Positions 20,650 through 32,320 of a DNA stretch of 64,000 bases are shown here, piece after piece. The position numbers and the translations under genes were made by a program. Where the stretch lies: assembly GCA_964016885.1 (NCBI GenBank), contig OZ024743.1, positions 183,598,045 through 183,662,044 of the forward strand. Reading direction: 5' to 3'. The first letter of the stretch is position 1. Every line of letters starts with the position of its first letter. The notes under the pieces are model-generated. The model was not told the origin of the DNA. It did not search any database and worked only from the letters and a program-made list of their open reading frames with translations. The stretch comes from Eledone cirrhosa. Taxonomy: Eukaryota; Mollusca; Cephalopoda; Octopoda; Eledonidae.

Positions 20650-21075
20650 TCTATGCTGCAGCCAAGAGGAGCTATAGAATACAATCGGGATATAAGTGGC
20701 CGAAATGGGGTTCCTCCGAAGGTTCTTTGGAGTAATGTTACTTGATAGAGTGTGTAGCTTGGAGATCAGAGAGTTACTCCAGCTAGAGCCGCTACTTCTC
20801 CAATTTGAGAGATCACAGCTCAAATACTATGGTCATGTGGTTAGAATGTCTCAAGAAGAATCGCTGGACAGATGTTACGGGCAAAACCAACCAGCAAGAG
20901 ACCCAGAGGTAGACCCACCTCAAGCAAGATGGTTGGATAACATCTGTGAGCTCGGCTAGTCTCACTTGAGGATCCAGCCGGATTAATTGGAGTTAGTTGC
21001 TTCTGACGGGACCCAATGGAAGGCATGCTTGATGACTCTGCCCCCATGACAAGTGAGCAAAGAAATGTTTCAGAA
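20650..21075 (+). pseudogene. LINE F C-terminal fragment, copy 1
   Basis: The frame reads AAEMGFLRRFFGVMLLDRV, EIRELLQLEPLLLQFERSQL, KYYGHVVRMSQE and RWLDNICELG, then a stop, with homology continuing downstream (SDGTQWKACLMTLPP). This is the C-terminal part of an LINE polymerase of another family, usually reading FLRRVAG...ERSQLRWFGHVVRM. Copies at 23452-23982 (-) and 44435-44990 (+); a tail-only copy lies near 23000. Confidence 0.75.
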
Positions 21076-21079
21076 TATT

Positions 21080-21855
21080 GCAATTCTGGAGATAAAATGT
21101 TAGATGTTTTAGTGCAAAATTTTGAGAGTGAAGCAGGATAGGAATGAATATAAGAATGAGACAAATAGATGGTAAGATGTATGGTTATTGCAGTGGGTAG
21201 GAAACATAGCTTGTTATTTAAAGGTACCACCACCATTGTAATAGTCATATGGTGGTGGTGTCAGTGAAGGAAAGCTTGGCAATCAGTTGGATGGTTTTTT
21301 TTGAAGTGAAAGGATGTCTAGTTTCTGTTTTTTATGTGTAATAACTGTATTGCTTTTAGATTTGTGATCAGTTCTGTGGTGTATATGGCCATCAGCTGTT
21401 CAGAGTTGAAATAGTTTCAGACCGAGGAGACCCAGTCTTTGAGATGTAGTTTTAGCTATATTAACTCAACATGCAGTAGCAAGACATGAATAGCAACCAT
21501 TTAACTGATAAATTAAGTTTAGTTGATAAAAATATTTTGCTTTTGATAATATTATGTATGATAAGTGTTGTTACTAATTGCATTTAATATATTATTAACA
21601 TATTTATTTAAATCACATATTTTGAATGCACCTGCATTTTAAAATATTTAATAAATTATTTCTAATTCATATGAAAAAGTGTTTAGCATAATTGACTGCA
21701 TCACATTAAATATGTCTTGAGTCTAATACTACAAATTTGCAAAGCAGTATTTCCACAAGTAAAGATAATATAAACATTTAAATTAAACTCATTTCAAGAA
21801 ATATTCTGTTAAATTTTTTCAGGAGTTAAAAATATGTGCTCTCTGTATGAAAATA
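21080..21855. other. No gene recognised
   Basis: AT-rich DNA; no splice-bordered coding block or repeat head. Confidence 0.5.
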
Positions 21856-21859
21856 TTAG

Positions 21860-22150
21860 AAATTGAAGATGTGGGACTCACTTCATGATTGTAGTTTCAA
21901 TTCCTGGTGGTGTGTTATTACCTTTGGCAAGACACTTTATTTCATTTTGCTCCCGTACAGTCAGTTGGCAAAAATGAACTGTTCCTGTAATTGAAAGGGC
22001 CAGTTTTACCATACACTGTTACATTGAATCTTCCTGAGAATTATGTTATGGGTACACATGTTTATGGAAAGCTCAGACACTTATATATTAATTTCATGAG
22101 CAGGCTGTTCTGTTGTCTGTACACTCATTGTCGGAACTAACAAAGATCCA
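21860..22150 (+). repeat. tRNA-derived SINE S4
   Basis: TTTCAATTCCTGGTGG (B-box remnant), GGCAAGACACTTTATTTCAT, TGAATCTTCCTGAGAATTAT, GGGTACACATGTTTATGG, TTAATTTCATGAGCAGGCTG and GTTCTGTTG. Near-complete plus-strand S4. Confidence 0.75.
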
Positions 22151-22334
22151 ACACACACATCAGAAGTTTTAATAAGTATTGAAGGTTTTAGCTATGAGTA
22201 GAAAAGACATTGTTTTTGTGACTTGGACTATAATATCCAATACCTTTATCATTCTGTCTGCAGGGCACAACCCAATTACCGCTCAAACTGGGGTGTAGAG
22301 TCTGTTTCTCTCTCCCATTCTTTTGTTGCTTAAT

Positions 22335-22376
22335 TCTCTTTTTTCTTTTTCTTTTTCTTTTTCTTTTTCTTTTTAA
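22335..22376. repeat. (CTTTTT)n repeat
   Basis: Six TTTTTC units just before a LINE tail. Confidence 0.9.
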
Positions 22377-22404
22377 ATATTATTTTTTGTAAAGTGTTTG
22401 TTTT

Positions 22405-22655
22405 GGTGTCACAACAAAAACAGTGCCCAGCTCACACTATAAAGTGGTTGTGTAGGTGTCGCACCAAAAGTACCCAGTCCACACTGTAAATTAGGCTGGC
22501 ATTAGGAAGGGCATCCAGCTGTAGACACCAAGTCAAAATCAGTTCTGTATGAGCAAGACATGGTGATCTGATCTGGCTTGTATCACAAAGGGACATTTCA
22601 TCTAACCCATGCTAGTGTGGAAAATGGATGTTAAACGGTGATGATGATGATGTAA
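22405..22655 (+). repeat. LINE A/B-type 3' tail
   Basis: Two hairpin-type units (GTGTCACAACAAAAACAG and GTGTAGGTGTCGCACCAAAA), AAGGGCATCCAGCTGTAGAC, CAGTTCTGTATGAGCAAGAC and ACGGTGATGATGATGATG. Confidence 0.8.
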
Positions 22656-22899
22656 ATATTATTAAATGTACTTGCTGTTTCTCACACAATGAAGGAAACC
22701 AGGTTAAGTAACTTGGGGCATCAGTGTGTAATGGAACTCAGAACAGACATTTTGTTCTTTCAGTTTTAAGATGGTAATGTGTGTGTGTATGTCTGTGTCT
22801 ACGTGTGTGTCTGTGTCAACGTTTGTGTGTGTGTCTACAGTTGTGTTTGTGTCCCATAATTTAGGAGTTTGGCAAAAAAAAAAAAAGAAGTACCAGACT

Positions 22900-23085
22900 T
22901 GAAAAAATAATTTTGACTAAAACAGGTTCTCAAGCATGGCAGTAGTCTGACTGAAACCAATAAAAGAATAAAAAACCAGACCAAATGTATAGTACTAGAA
23001 GCTGGAAGGAGTGTTTAAGGACTCTGCTCTCATCACCCTCCCAAGAATAAGTGGGCGAAGGAGAATGAAGAAAACTTTTTAAAAG
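22900..23085 (+). repeat. S2 5' part joined to a LINE F tail
   Basis: TTCTCAAGCATGGCAGTAGT matches the S2 upstream block at 10400. GCTGGAAGGAGTGTTTAAGG and AGAATAAGTGGGCGAAGGAG match the end of LINE F at 44930-44985. Confidence 0.6.
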
Positions 23086-23189
23086 GGAGGCTAATATATA
23101 GTCAGAATTTTAAATGCTCAAACACTTTTTCTGCTGGCTGCTTGAAATTTCAGGGCTTTTGGCTGACTCTCTAGAGAAAGGAGGGAAGG

Positions 23190-23440
23190 TTGATGGAATA
23201 TTTAGCTGATTACTACTGGAATCCTCTACATGGTCACTTGACATGCTAGAAATAGTAGTCAAATATCTTCTCCGTCTATTTCACCCTATTGTCTTAAAGA
23301 CTAAAGGACAACGATGCCCCTGGTATTAAAATCAACCTCACCCCCACCTGATAGTCACAGCTTGAATGCCTTTGATCATGTCTGCTTGCTCAAGGCTGAC
23401 ATCGGGTTAAACATCAACTGAATTCTTCCTCTTCTTTCTT
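23190..23440 (+). repeat. SINE-like repeat S2
   Basis: GTCACTTGACATGCTAGAAA, ATGCCTTTGATCATGTCTGC and CTGACATCGGGTTAAACATC in S2 order. Confidence 0.75.
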
Positions 23441-23451
23441 TTTTCTTTTTC

Positions 23452-23982
23452 TTCTTTGGCCACTTATTCCAGAGAAGGTCATATGGGCAAAGTCCTCAAA
23501 CACTCCTTCCAGCAGGTCCTGTCAGAAGCAACTGATCCGGCTGAATCCCCAAGCGAGACCAGCCAAGCTCATGGATCTTATCCAACCATCTTGCTTGGGG
23601 TTTACCCCTGGCTCACCTACTAGTTGGTTTTGCCCATAAAATCTGTCCAGTGATTCATTCTTGAGACATTCTAACCACATGCCCATAGTATCTGAGCTAT
23701 GATCTCTCAATTCGGAGAAGTAGCAGCTCTACCTGGAGTGATTCTCTGATCTCAAGCTATGCACTCAGTTGAGCAATGTTACTCGGAAGAACCCCATTTT
23801 GGCCGCTTGTATTCAGTCATATTCTTTCGGTCATTACCCAAGATTCATGACCATAGGTAAGAGTTGGCACAAATACTGAATTGAAGATAGCGAGTTTGGC
23901 TTTTACACCTACCTCCCTTCTGAATGCTGAAGAAGGTGCATTACTGCACCAGCTCCTACAATTCTTGCACTTAATTCATCGA
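23452..23982 (-). pseudogene. LINE F C-terminal fragment, copy 2
   Basis: Reverse complement of the 44435-44990 copy: 3' end ATTCCAGAGAAGG, the R-Y-GHV-RM-like block near 23660-23710 and the FLRRV-type block near 23790. It extends further 5' (to CTGCACCAGCTCC) than the 20650 copy. Stops interrupt all frames. Confidence 0.7.
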
Positions 23983-24069
23983 CTGAAATGATGGTGTGGT
24001 CACTTCCCGAATGCCTTTTATCTATAGTTCTGCTTGATGAGACTGACCTAGAGCTAAAGAATCAATGAA

Positions 24070-24600
24070 AAAATAAAATTAAAAAGGTAGATGTCGATAT
24101 GTATACGAATTTATGAACTTTTAAAACCACTTTGAAAAGTTTAAACTTGTGTTTTCAATTTAAAAAAAAAAAGGACTGAAATTCACCTCCCTCCTTTTTT
24201 ATTTCATGCACCAATCCCCTCCCCCCACACACACAAAAATGAATTTTTACTATTGAGAAACAAAAAGAGCACTATTGTTTTTAATTTTTAGTTTGTTTAT
24301 GATCTGTTAGAAAGGTCACTGCAGTTTCATCTTGCTATTTGACAGAGTATATTTTATATTAAACTGAAACAATAACATTTGAAGAAACTTGTGCTGACCT
24401 CTCTATCCTCAAAAATTTGGTACAAATTTCAAATTTTTCTTCCTCTCGGTCTACTTAGCCAAGTTTTTACATTGATTATATGGCAAATATGATCACCAGA
24501 GTAGATGTCAGCTCCTGGCCACCTTTTTTTCTAATATTGTTTTAATGATTTATCATAGCTTGAATATTTCCTCAAAGACAAGTTGTTAAGTCAACTCATT
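24070..24600. other. No gene recognised
   Basis: AT-rich; an S2 fragment lies just left (23985-24065). Otherwise nothing identified. Confidence 0.5.
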
Positions 24601-24604
24601 TCAA

Positions 24605-24870
24605 GCTGTTTCAAAATCTGAAAGACAGGCAGCCCACTTGAGGAAGGAGCCCCATGGGGTGGGATGCTGTTGCAGGAGGTATCTCTGGCCACTCTCTCTC
24701 TCGTAATGCCTTTGTCATTTTTTTTTTCAGGGCATTGCTGAGGTACCCTCCTTTCCCTTTCTTTCCTTGCTTGATTCTTTTTTTTCTTTTTCTTTTCATT
24801 TCCTTTTTTTTCTTTCTTTTTTGTTCTCTTTTTTTTTTGTTTTTTTTAATAGTGTTTTTTTGTATAAAAA
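24605..24870 (+). repeat. Repeat shared with 28625-28900, pyrimidine-rich 3' part
   Basis: CAGCCCACTTGAGGAAGGAG, CCCCATGGGGTGGGATGCTG, TTGCAGGAGGTATCTCTGGC and CAGGGCATTGCTGAG, followed by a long T/C tract (24770-24850). The 28625 copy has the same blocks; 34130-34270 looks like a minus-strand relative. Confidence 0.6.
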
Positions 24871-24874
24871 GCTT

Positions 24875-25415
24875 TGTAGAAATATATGCTGTATCGTATT
24901 TGGACATTGTGTTTCTAGGACTAACTACATCATCAGATATATAATTTCAATCTTTGTTTAAGACTGTGATTCGATGGGTCTGGCTGATATTTTCAACAAG
25001 TCAATTGACAATTTAAAGGCTCTTTCATTCATTGGGATAGGGAGAAGTTTTTTTCTTTTTCTAATTTCACGTTTTGCTGACACTATAAGTTTTCAGCTGT
25101 CAGTCATCTTGTTTCATTTCATATGTAGAAAGAAATAGAAAAGCTAAAGAAGACCAAGAGAAAAAACTTCCCATTTCCACACATTTATTAGAAATATGAA
25201 GCGATCTTGTCTCTGCCAAATTAAAGAAAAACTCTATAGTTCATCGTATTGAATGTTAAAAGATTTCTTAGAATATGTTAGCAGGTGTTAAGGGGGAAAA
25301 CTAGGGCGGCAAGGCATTATAAAAAACTGTTGATGCAGCAGTTAAGATTGTTGACATCGGTCTTGTAATTTCTTAGTATATTCTAGTAACACCACACCAC
25401 CGAAAACAAACAAAG
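24875..25415. other. No gene recognised
   Basis: T-rich DNA; no repeat or coding block identified. Confidence 0.45.
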
Positions 25416-25734
25416 GGGTGGGTATGAGACCTCTCGATCTGCTAGAAATAACAGTCAAACATCTCCCAAATTACATCTTGTGTTGTACTTTGTATAGTTT
25501 TGGCAAGGTTTTAATGGTTAGATGCCCTTCCTATTATAACCACCTGACTGTGGACTGAGTGAATTATTCATGCCTCCAGTACTAGAGAATTTACCTTACT
25601 GGAATAAATGTCCTGTCTACCATGTATCAGTTTTTATTCAGAGTGACTGTCTTCTAGATGGGGTGCTTTCTCCATGGTTTATGGAGCCCACGTCTACCCT
25701 ATACTATCTTATATAACTAAAGAACAAATTAGAT

Positions 25735-26045
25735 AATACATTGGACCTTTGTTGATGTTGACAATTAATGTTCCAGTTGATTCGATCAACAGAACAACCT
25801 TCACGTGAAATTAACTTGCAAATGGCTGAGTATTCCACTGACACACATACCTATAACATAGTTCTCAGGGAGATTCAGTATAATACAATTTGTGACAAGA
25901 CAAAACTGGCTTTTTGAGCTACAGATACAACTTATTTTTACCTGCCAAGTGAAATAGAACGTGAAATAAAGTGTCTTGCTCAAAGACACAGCACACAACT
26001 TTGATTGCTGGCTGAATACCCTAACTACTAAACCACAGCACACCT
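25735..26045 (-). repeat. tRNA-derived SINE S4, complete
   Basis: On the minus strand: tRNA-like head GTGGTTTAGTAGTTAGGGTA, TTTGAGCAAGACACTTTATT TCAC, TGAATCTCCCTGAGAACTAT, GTGTCAGTGGAATACTCAGC, AATTTCACGTGAAGGTTG, and end GATCGAATCAACTGGAAC. Confidence 0.8.
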
Positions 26046-26404
26046 TTATTACATTGGATTATATATATCCACCAAAACACCAAAAATTTTGCGATAGTCA
26101 CAACTGGAATAATATAAACTATAAAATCTGTTTGACTTGGGGTTAAACAACAGCACAAAAAATAAATTACTTTTACTAAATGACATAATATTGAAGGGGA
26201 AGTTCTTGTTTATATTTTTGAGGGATTTTATTGATGGACGTTCTTTCTAGCCCAAACTACTCTTCAAACTATATTTTAAGTAATGTTACTTAATTATTGA
26301 TAAGTAAACTTTCTTGTCCTACTTATTCATGAACCTATGATGGAAGTTGTTCCAGCTATGATGGAAAGAGACAGCATTCATCCTCTGTAGTGCTCGTGCC
26401 TGAA

Positions 26405-26610
26405 TAAATTGTATCCAGTACACTCTATTAAGTGGTTGGTGTTAAGAAGGGCATCCAGTCATAGAAACCATGCCAGAAATGGAAACTACAATTAAGACAT
26501 GGTCTCATAACACATCGAAGTAGGACAGTAACAGCCCATCCAACCCATAACAGCCCATCCAACCCATGCAAGCCTGGAAACTTGTTATAAAAGGATGATG
26601 ATGATGCCCT
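26405..26610 (+). repeat. LINE-type 3' tail
   Basis: AAGTGGTTGGTGTTAAGAAG, GGCATCCAGTCATAGAAACC, CCAACCCATGCAAGCCTGGA and GATGATGATGATG. Also a small local duplication ACAGCCCATCCAACCCAT. Confidence 0.75.
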
Positions 26611-26614
26611 TGAA

Positions 26615-27240
26615 CGCATTAATGCTAAGTCATCTTGTGGTTGACATATATACTAACAACTGATTTTGTTCTTGTTACGTCAGTGTTTCTGCCTTTTTAT
26701 CAAGAGAACCAACTACTCAGAATAAACTGTATATTATTACTTTGTTATACAATCTCTATGACTATCTTGGAAGGTTTATCACATTGACTATTTTTATTTG
26801 GTTTACACATAATTTTAACATGCACATTGAATATATTCTTGTGTGTGTGTGTTTATGATACTCAAACATGTACATACACACACACACGCACATAAATCTT
26901 TATTTATAAATTGCCATTATGATAAGTTTATTTATATTAGGAAAAAATGTATTTGTTCATCATTGTCACCATTGCTATTGCTATCATCATCATCAACATT
27001 GCCTGTATTTAACAATCTTTGCTTTTAATATGGCCACTATTGAATCCATGCCATCAATGAGGACGGCAATTACGTTGAATATATTTGATTTTTGGAGTCC
27101 TGTATGACTATGTCATAAAAACCAAGTTTACTGGACATATGGACACTCATACAAACTGGGAAATTTGCATTTTGATAAATTACTGGTTTGTATAAGAGAA
27201 ACTCTATAGTTTATGTTGATTACTGATGTGTAGAAGTGAT
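26615..27240. other. No gene recognised
   Basis: AT-rich with a CA run near 26878 and an ATCATC run near 26985. Confidence 0.5.
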
Positions 27241-27249
27241 TAAAGATCT

Positions 27250-27480
27250 TCATCATTATTTAATGTTTGATTTCCCTACTAGCAAGGGTTGGACAGTTCT
27301 TCACAGACCAATTCAGTACTGAAGTTGGACTACTGACCTCCCAGACCAGGTGTTGAACTGAAGTTCATCTACTGACCTATCAGATAGACCAGGTGTAGTA
27401 CTGAAGTTGGTCTCCTGACCTTCCAGACAGGCCAGGTGTAGTACTGAAGTTGGACTTCTGACTTGCCAGACAAGACTGGT
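27250..27480 (-). repeat. LINE E-type tail with about 55-bp tandem units
   Basis: CTACTAGCAAGGGTTGGACA opens a minus-strand tail. ACTGAAGTTGG...CTGACCT(C/T)CCAGAC...CAGGTGT then repeats about four times. Confidence 0.65.
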
Positions 27481-27539
27481 GTCCACACCTCGATTACATA
27501 CAGTCCCATGTCTTACCATATGTATTATATCACAACAGC

Positions 27540-27800
27540 ATCACTTTTGAGACTGAAGGGTCCATCCAACCCTTTGTTTGACACATTTTCTATGGCTGGT
27601 TGCCCTTCCCATCACCAACCACTTTACATTGTGTACTGGGTGCATTTATCATGTAGATCACCAAACACTAGAGAGATTGTCATGTCTTTGATACAACTGA
27701 AGGGTCCATTCAACCCTTTGTTTGGCATGTTTTTTACAGCTGGGTGCCCTTCCTATTGCCAACCACCTTACAGGGTGTACTGGGTGCATTTTCTAGAGAG
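27540..27800 (-). repeat. Two tandem LINE E-type tail units
   Basis: Two copies of CTGAAGGGTCCATYCAACCC TTTGTTTG...TGCCCTTCC...CCAACCAC...GGGTGCATTT, about 160 bp apart. Similar strings at 42240-42670 and 54190-54620. Confidence 0.65.
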
Positions 27801-28004
27801 GTTGATGATTATTGTCTCAACTGAAAAGCATTCCTTGCTTTGTGGGGGTTGGGGAGCAAAAGGAGAAGGAAGATAAGTATGAAGTTATGGATGTATGGCA
27901 AGTATGAATTGATGAATAAGTGGGAAGGGGGCATCAGTCAGGTTACAATGAATGCTGGTGACTAGCTCTTCATCAGTACAGCATAGTACCAGCCCTTGTG
28001 GTTC

Positions 28005-28465
28005 TTTGTCATCTCTTGTGAGGTTTAGTTTCTTAAGGTCAGTCTCCTCTACCTTGTTCTAAGTCTTCCTGGGTCTGCCTCTTCCATGGGATTTCCCTGC
28101 ATCTCTTTATACAGCTGCCATCTTCCATACACATAGCATGTTCATACCAGCTCAGTCGTCTCTCTTGCACACTACATCCAATTCCTCTTATGCTGAGTTT
28201 TCCTCTCAGTTCACTTATGTTGCATTGTTCATGCACACTGACATTACACATCTTTTGGAGCCTACTCCATTTCTTTCTAGCTTTCTCAGATCTGCAGCCA
28301 TGGTCCATGTTTCATTGGCATGTAGCATTGCAGGCCTCAGATACTCTACCCTTCAACTCTAAGAGAGAAGCCCTTTGTTGTCAGCAGAGGTACCAGCTCC
28401 TTAAACTTCTTCCTGCCTGTTCTTATCACATTTACATAGAAGCCTCCTCCACTGCTGATTGATAA
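28005..28465 (-). pseudogene. LINE C-like C-terminal fragment
   Basis: Minus-strand frame gives KMCNVSVHEQCNISEL, RGKLSIRGIGCSVQERRLSW and YEHAMCMEDGSCIKRCREIP, with the upstream LRYLRPAMLHAN(E)TW-like part in other frames. This equals the LINE A/C end (SIRGI-C-VQERRLRWYGHVMRM). Frameshifts and a truncated 3' end make it a pseudogene. Confidence 0.75.
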
Positions 28466-28624
28466 GAATAATATTTTAATAATTTATTTCTATGATATAA
28501 TTTCACAAATGTTCAGCATAAATGTACAAATAACATATAGGATTACTCCTACATATAGGAGTAACTTTGGAAAAATAACTATTTACAACAACAAATGTAG
28601 GATACAGCTGAGTTCCTCCATAAA

Positions 28625-28900
28625 ATCAGATCATCAGCAGCCCGTCTGAGGAAGGCACCCCACGAGGTGGGGTGGCTGTTGCAGCAGGTGTCACTAGCCA
28701 TTGTCTGCTGAAATGCTTTTGCAGTATTGTTTGCAGGGCCCTGCCCCAAGTATAGAGGCTTTCACCCTCTTTACTTCCCCCTCTCTTTCTGCCGTGGCCT
28801 CATAGTCCTTGCTTTTCCCTCCTTTTCCTCACATTTATGGCATTTTCTCCTACTTTCCTATACAGTCAGATCTCATGAAAACATAATCAGTGAAGAAATC
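28625..28900 (+). repeat. Second copy of the 24605 repeat
   Basis: CAGCCCGTCTGAGGAAGGCA, CCCCACGAGGTGGGGTGGCT, TTGCAGCAGGTGTCACTAGC and GCAGGGCCCTGCCCC. Confidence 0.6.
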
Positions 28901-28974
28901 ATATTTATATAACTGTTTCACAGATTTCACACAGATGGTAGAGCTCTAGATGTATCTTAGAATTTTGCATTTAA

Positions 28975-29187
28975 CCCTTTAGCATTTACATTACTCTATA
29001 TTTACTATTGTATTTTCACAGTAAAGACTCTACCTCATAATTATCTCACATAATATTGAATCTATGCGATTTTGATATCATTTATTTTGAGAACAAGACC
29101 TTAACATCAATGGCCGGTTACAACCAGTTTTAACAGAAAGAGGTGTGCGAATTCTGGCCAGATATAGCCGGTTTAAATGTTAAAGGG
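28975..29187 (-). mobile_element. TTAA-flanked MITE (piggyBac-like)
   Basis: TTAA at 28971-28974 and 29188-29191. Ends CCCTTTAGCATTTACA and TTTAAATGTTAAAGGG. Internal GGCCGG and GGCCAGATATAGCCGG blocks lie at the right side, so it is inverted relative to 12232. Confidence 0.85.
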
Positions 29188-29589
29188 TTAAACATTGATC
29201 ACTTACTCTTTTATCTCATCCTTAGAATAAATACCAGTGATATACTGGTGTTCAATTCCATACTTTCCTGTTCTTTTATCCCCTCCTTGGGGAAAAAAGA
29301 ATCTTTGGTATTGTTTATAAAATCATATTCTACCTTGTATCTTCTAAAGTTAATTTGGCACAGATGCAGCTAAATTGATCACAAGATCTGGAGCAAAATG
29401 TCTGGAATTTTAGTTTAGTTTGTATGAAATGATAACGGAAATGTTCTTATGAAATATATGTAACTTTCTATGACGTTAGACTTTCTTTCTATTGTCATTG
29501 GTAAATATAAAAGTAGTTATCTTCATTTATCTGCATGGAAAAGGAAAGAAAAAATCATTCTCATAACCTGACAATGTAATTTGGAGGAT

Positions 29590-29621
29590 GTATTAATAAT
29601 AATAATAATAATAATAATAAG
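29590..29621. repeat. (AAT)n microsatellite
   Basis: About ten AAT units. Confidence 0.95.
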
Positions 29622-29664
29622 AGGGAAGAAAAAAAGAGCACTGTCTATCTATTTATAAGAAGCT

Positions 29665-29822
29665 TAATGTTTATCATCATCATATCTGTTTTTCCATACT
29701 TTTCATGGGTTAGACAAGTCTTCTTCAGCGCAATGCCTCTCCTCCTCTTCTTTCTATCCTTTGTCATCTCCTTTGTGAGTTTCATCATCCTGAGATCAGC
29801 AGTCACCACAATTGACCAGGTT
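29665..29822 (-). repeat. LINE C-type 3' end
   Basis: Starts with ATCATCATATCTG (the inverted GAT tail) and runs through TTTGTCATCTCCTTTGTGAG to ACCACAATTGACCAGG, the inverted end of the LINE C coding region, ending at a GT microsatellite. Confidence 0.65.
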
Positions 29823-29829
29823 TTTCTTT

Positions 29830-29833
<4 letters not shown>

Positions 29834-29883
<50 letters not shown>
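29834..29883. repeat. (GT)n microsatellite
   Basis: About 25 GT units, splitting two LINE tails. Confidence 0.97.
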
Positions 29884-29887
<4 letters not shown>

Positions 29888-29888
<1 letters not shown>

Positions 29889-30330
29889 TCATCATTATCA
29901 TCATCTTTTCAACCACTTTTCTATTCTTGCATGGGTTGGACCAATTCTTCTAAAGCACAGTTTTCCACCACCTGTTACATTCCTTTGTCATTTCCCTTGT
30001 GAGGACCAGGATCCTGGGATCAGTTCTTACCACTTCCACCCAGGTGTTCCATGCTTCATTATTCTTGTACATTAACATTACACATCCAGCAGAACACATT
30101 AGCCTCAAGTCTTTCTAATCTTCACACCTACCTATCCAATGTTCATGTTTCACTACCATGTAATACTACACTTCAAATGCAAGTGTCATATAATTTATCC
30201 TTTGCTTGGAGAGAGAATCCTTTTTATTGTCACACAGAAGTAATAGCTCCCTGAAGTTGTTCCATCCTGTGTCTGGGACATGGAATCTCCCCCACCAGAT
30301 TTGAGCGATGTAGTTCTTCTTTTCTTTAAG
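29888..30330 (-). pseudogene. LINE C-like C-terminal fragment
   Basis: Reverse complement of a LINE C end: inverted tail TCATCATTATCATCATC, CTTGCATGGGTTGGACCAAT, the CCTTTGTCATTTCCCTTGTG block, then the coding block TGTTCATGTTTCACTACCAT and GTTGTTCCATCCTGTGTCTG, which in LINE A/C encodes the MLHGSETW and R-TGWKKF parts. An internal deletion removed the GHVMRM part. Confidence 0.65.
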
Positions 30331-30419
30331 GAGGGTGATAAGCACTACTGCAATAACTGCCAAGGAATAATTCCAAGATAGTTATTGTGGCCAAGATATT
30401 TGCCACCACTTCACTACAA

Positions 30420-30421
<2 letters not shown>

Positions 30422-30461
<40 letters not shown>

Positions 30462-30575
30462 TGTGTGTGTATGCATATATGTGTGTGCATGTCTATATAT
30501 GTGTGTGTGTATATGTATATATATATATATGTATATATATGTGTTTATATATATATATATAATGTATATATATGA
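30422..30575. repeat. (AT)n/(GT)n compound microsatellite
   Basis: Alternating AT, GT and TATG runs. ORFs here are artefacts. Confidence 0.95.
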
Positions 30576-30579
30576 GGAA

Positions 30580-31795
30580 GAAGTAACCAGAGCAAGGAGA
30601 GAGAGAGAGAGATGTGTGGTTAAATGATGTTGGAGTGGGGGATGCTGGTAGTGAGGAAAGAAAAACAAGGAATGGTGAAGTAGTGAGCTAGAGACTGTAC
30701 ATTCCTTATGAAAACAATAACAATACAAAGAAAAAAAAAAGAAAAAAAAAACAAAAAACAGATTTACTTAAATCAATATTTAGAAGTAACCCCCTGCCCT
30801 GCCCCTCCCGGAAGTTGACTTTGGAGTGAGAGCTTTTGGCTTCGAACTGAAATGTTGAGGTATCAAATTCCAAGTTCCAATGCTCCTTAATAGGATCTAT
30901 CGTGTGGTAGGCTGGTTTGTTGTTTCTTTATCTCCCCTCCCCTCTTGTTCCACAAAGTACACAACAATACCAAGATGTAACATTTTCATCACAAGCACCA
31001 GATACAGAGGGGAAAAGAAAGAAAACGTTTCCATGTTGTTATTTGAAACTATTCTGTTATTGGGAGAATGTTCCGAAAAATAATGAATTTCAACATTTTG
31101 CTTTGTTTAAATTTGGAGGGGTCGGGTGGCTTGAGAGTGCTGCTCCCCATATATTAGGTGAGGACCACATCTGGCAAGTTTGACCATGTTGCCTCCACTA
31201 CTGCACATATACATACATAGACATACTACTACACACACATACTCACACTACCACACTGAAGCTGTTGAAAAAGCAGATGATTCAATCTGTCATTTTTCCT
31301 CTTACTTTCTTGTGTTTGTGTAACTTGTCCAGGTAATATTTACCTGGACAAATACACAAGAGTGACAAACTCAGAGTAGTGTCAGTATGAACCACCAGAT
31401 TCAAATGAATCTCTCCCTTTCTTTCTCCTCCTCTCCCTCACTTTCTCTCCTCTTTCCCACCCTCTTCTCTCTCACAGTCATTTTATCAGTAAAATCAATA
31501 GAGTGTAAGATAGACTTTATTGCTGTATGGTGATGGTTTGACAAGTGTTTCATCTTCCAGTATAGAGTTTAAATATTTATGGTGAGTACAGCTGCACTAG
31601 TCTCACAATAATTAATGAATCAATGCCTTAACCTTTTTGTTACCATATTCCTAGTGAAGATATTCAAGACTTTGCAAAGATTCCATAATATTACTTACTC
31701 ATTAAGCCAGTGTTTGGAACATAACTTAACAAAGGTTCTTACATAAAATTTCAATGGAAGGTTTTTAGATAAATATTGAAAAAAACATAACAGAT
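30580..31795. other. No gene; one perfect small palindrome
   Basis: 31325-31336 (TTGTCCAGGTAA) and 31340-31351 are perfect 12-bp inverted repeats, extended imperfectly by CTTGTG/CACAAG. Pyrimidine-rich 31405-31480. No coding block recognised. Confidence 0.5.
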
Positions 31796-31799
31796 GTAT

Positions 31800-31922
31800 A
31801 ATAGCTCCTTTGCCTGTCCAGATCAGCAGCCCTCATTTCAGTATTGACTTTGTCTATGTAGACCCATCCAACTCTTGCTAGCTGGGACAGAGGAAGTTAA
31901 AACAACGATGATAATGATGTTA
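31800..31922 (+). repeat. LINE E-type 3' tail
   Basis: CTCCTTTGCCTGTCCAGATC, TATGTAGACCCATCCAACTC, TTGCTAGCTGGGACAG and AACGATGATAATGATG. Confidence 0.65.
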
Positions 31923-32094
31923 AAGTCTTTGCAACAAAGTTTTGCATCATTTAATCAGGGGAAGTTTCATGTGGTTTGGTACAAAATGGTATAGACAAAG
32001 AAGAGAAGGAAAACTAGGATAATTACTAGAGGATTGTGGTATCTTCTGCTAATAACAGTGAATATGTATACACACTATCTTCCCATTTCGTGGT

Positions 32095-32320
32095 GGTAAA
32101 CCCCTCATGTGGGATGCCACATACAGCAACACATTCGCCAATGGCAACCTGGTGCAGTCTACGACTAGCCCTGGCTCTGCTGCACTTCAGGCTGAGGAGG
32201 GAAAATTCTTCAAATATTGGTTGCTCTCCGGCAGGTTTGCAGTTGATCCCGTAGCAATGGAGATTTCTGGTGTCCTTGGCCCTAGGACCACCTCCTTACT
32301 CACCATCATCTGTACTGGAG
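32095..32320 (+). pseudogene. LINE R C-terminal fragment, copy 2
   Basis: Frame MWDATYSNTFANGN, GSAALQAEEGKFFKYWLL and FAVDPVAMEISGVLGP matches 3736-4314 (WDVTVSDSFALSH, AEQSKTLKYSDL, YQPVAFETFGGVGP). The RPDG motif upstream is lost, so only the middle of the domain remains. Confidence 0.65.

Noticed and set aside
24611..24907. Lys/Arg-rich ORF (98 codons, minus strand)
   Set aside because: Translation of a long T/C tract on the opposite strand.
27463..27876. 137-codon plus-strand ORF
   Set aside because: Lies over inverted LINE E-type tails; no motif or homologous frame.
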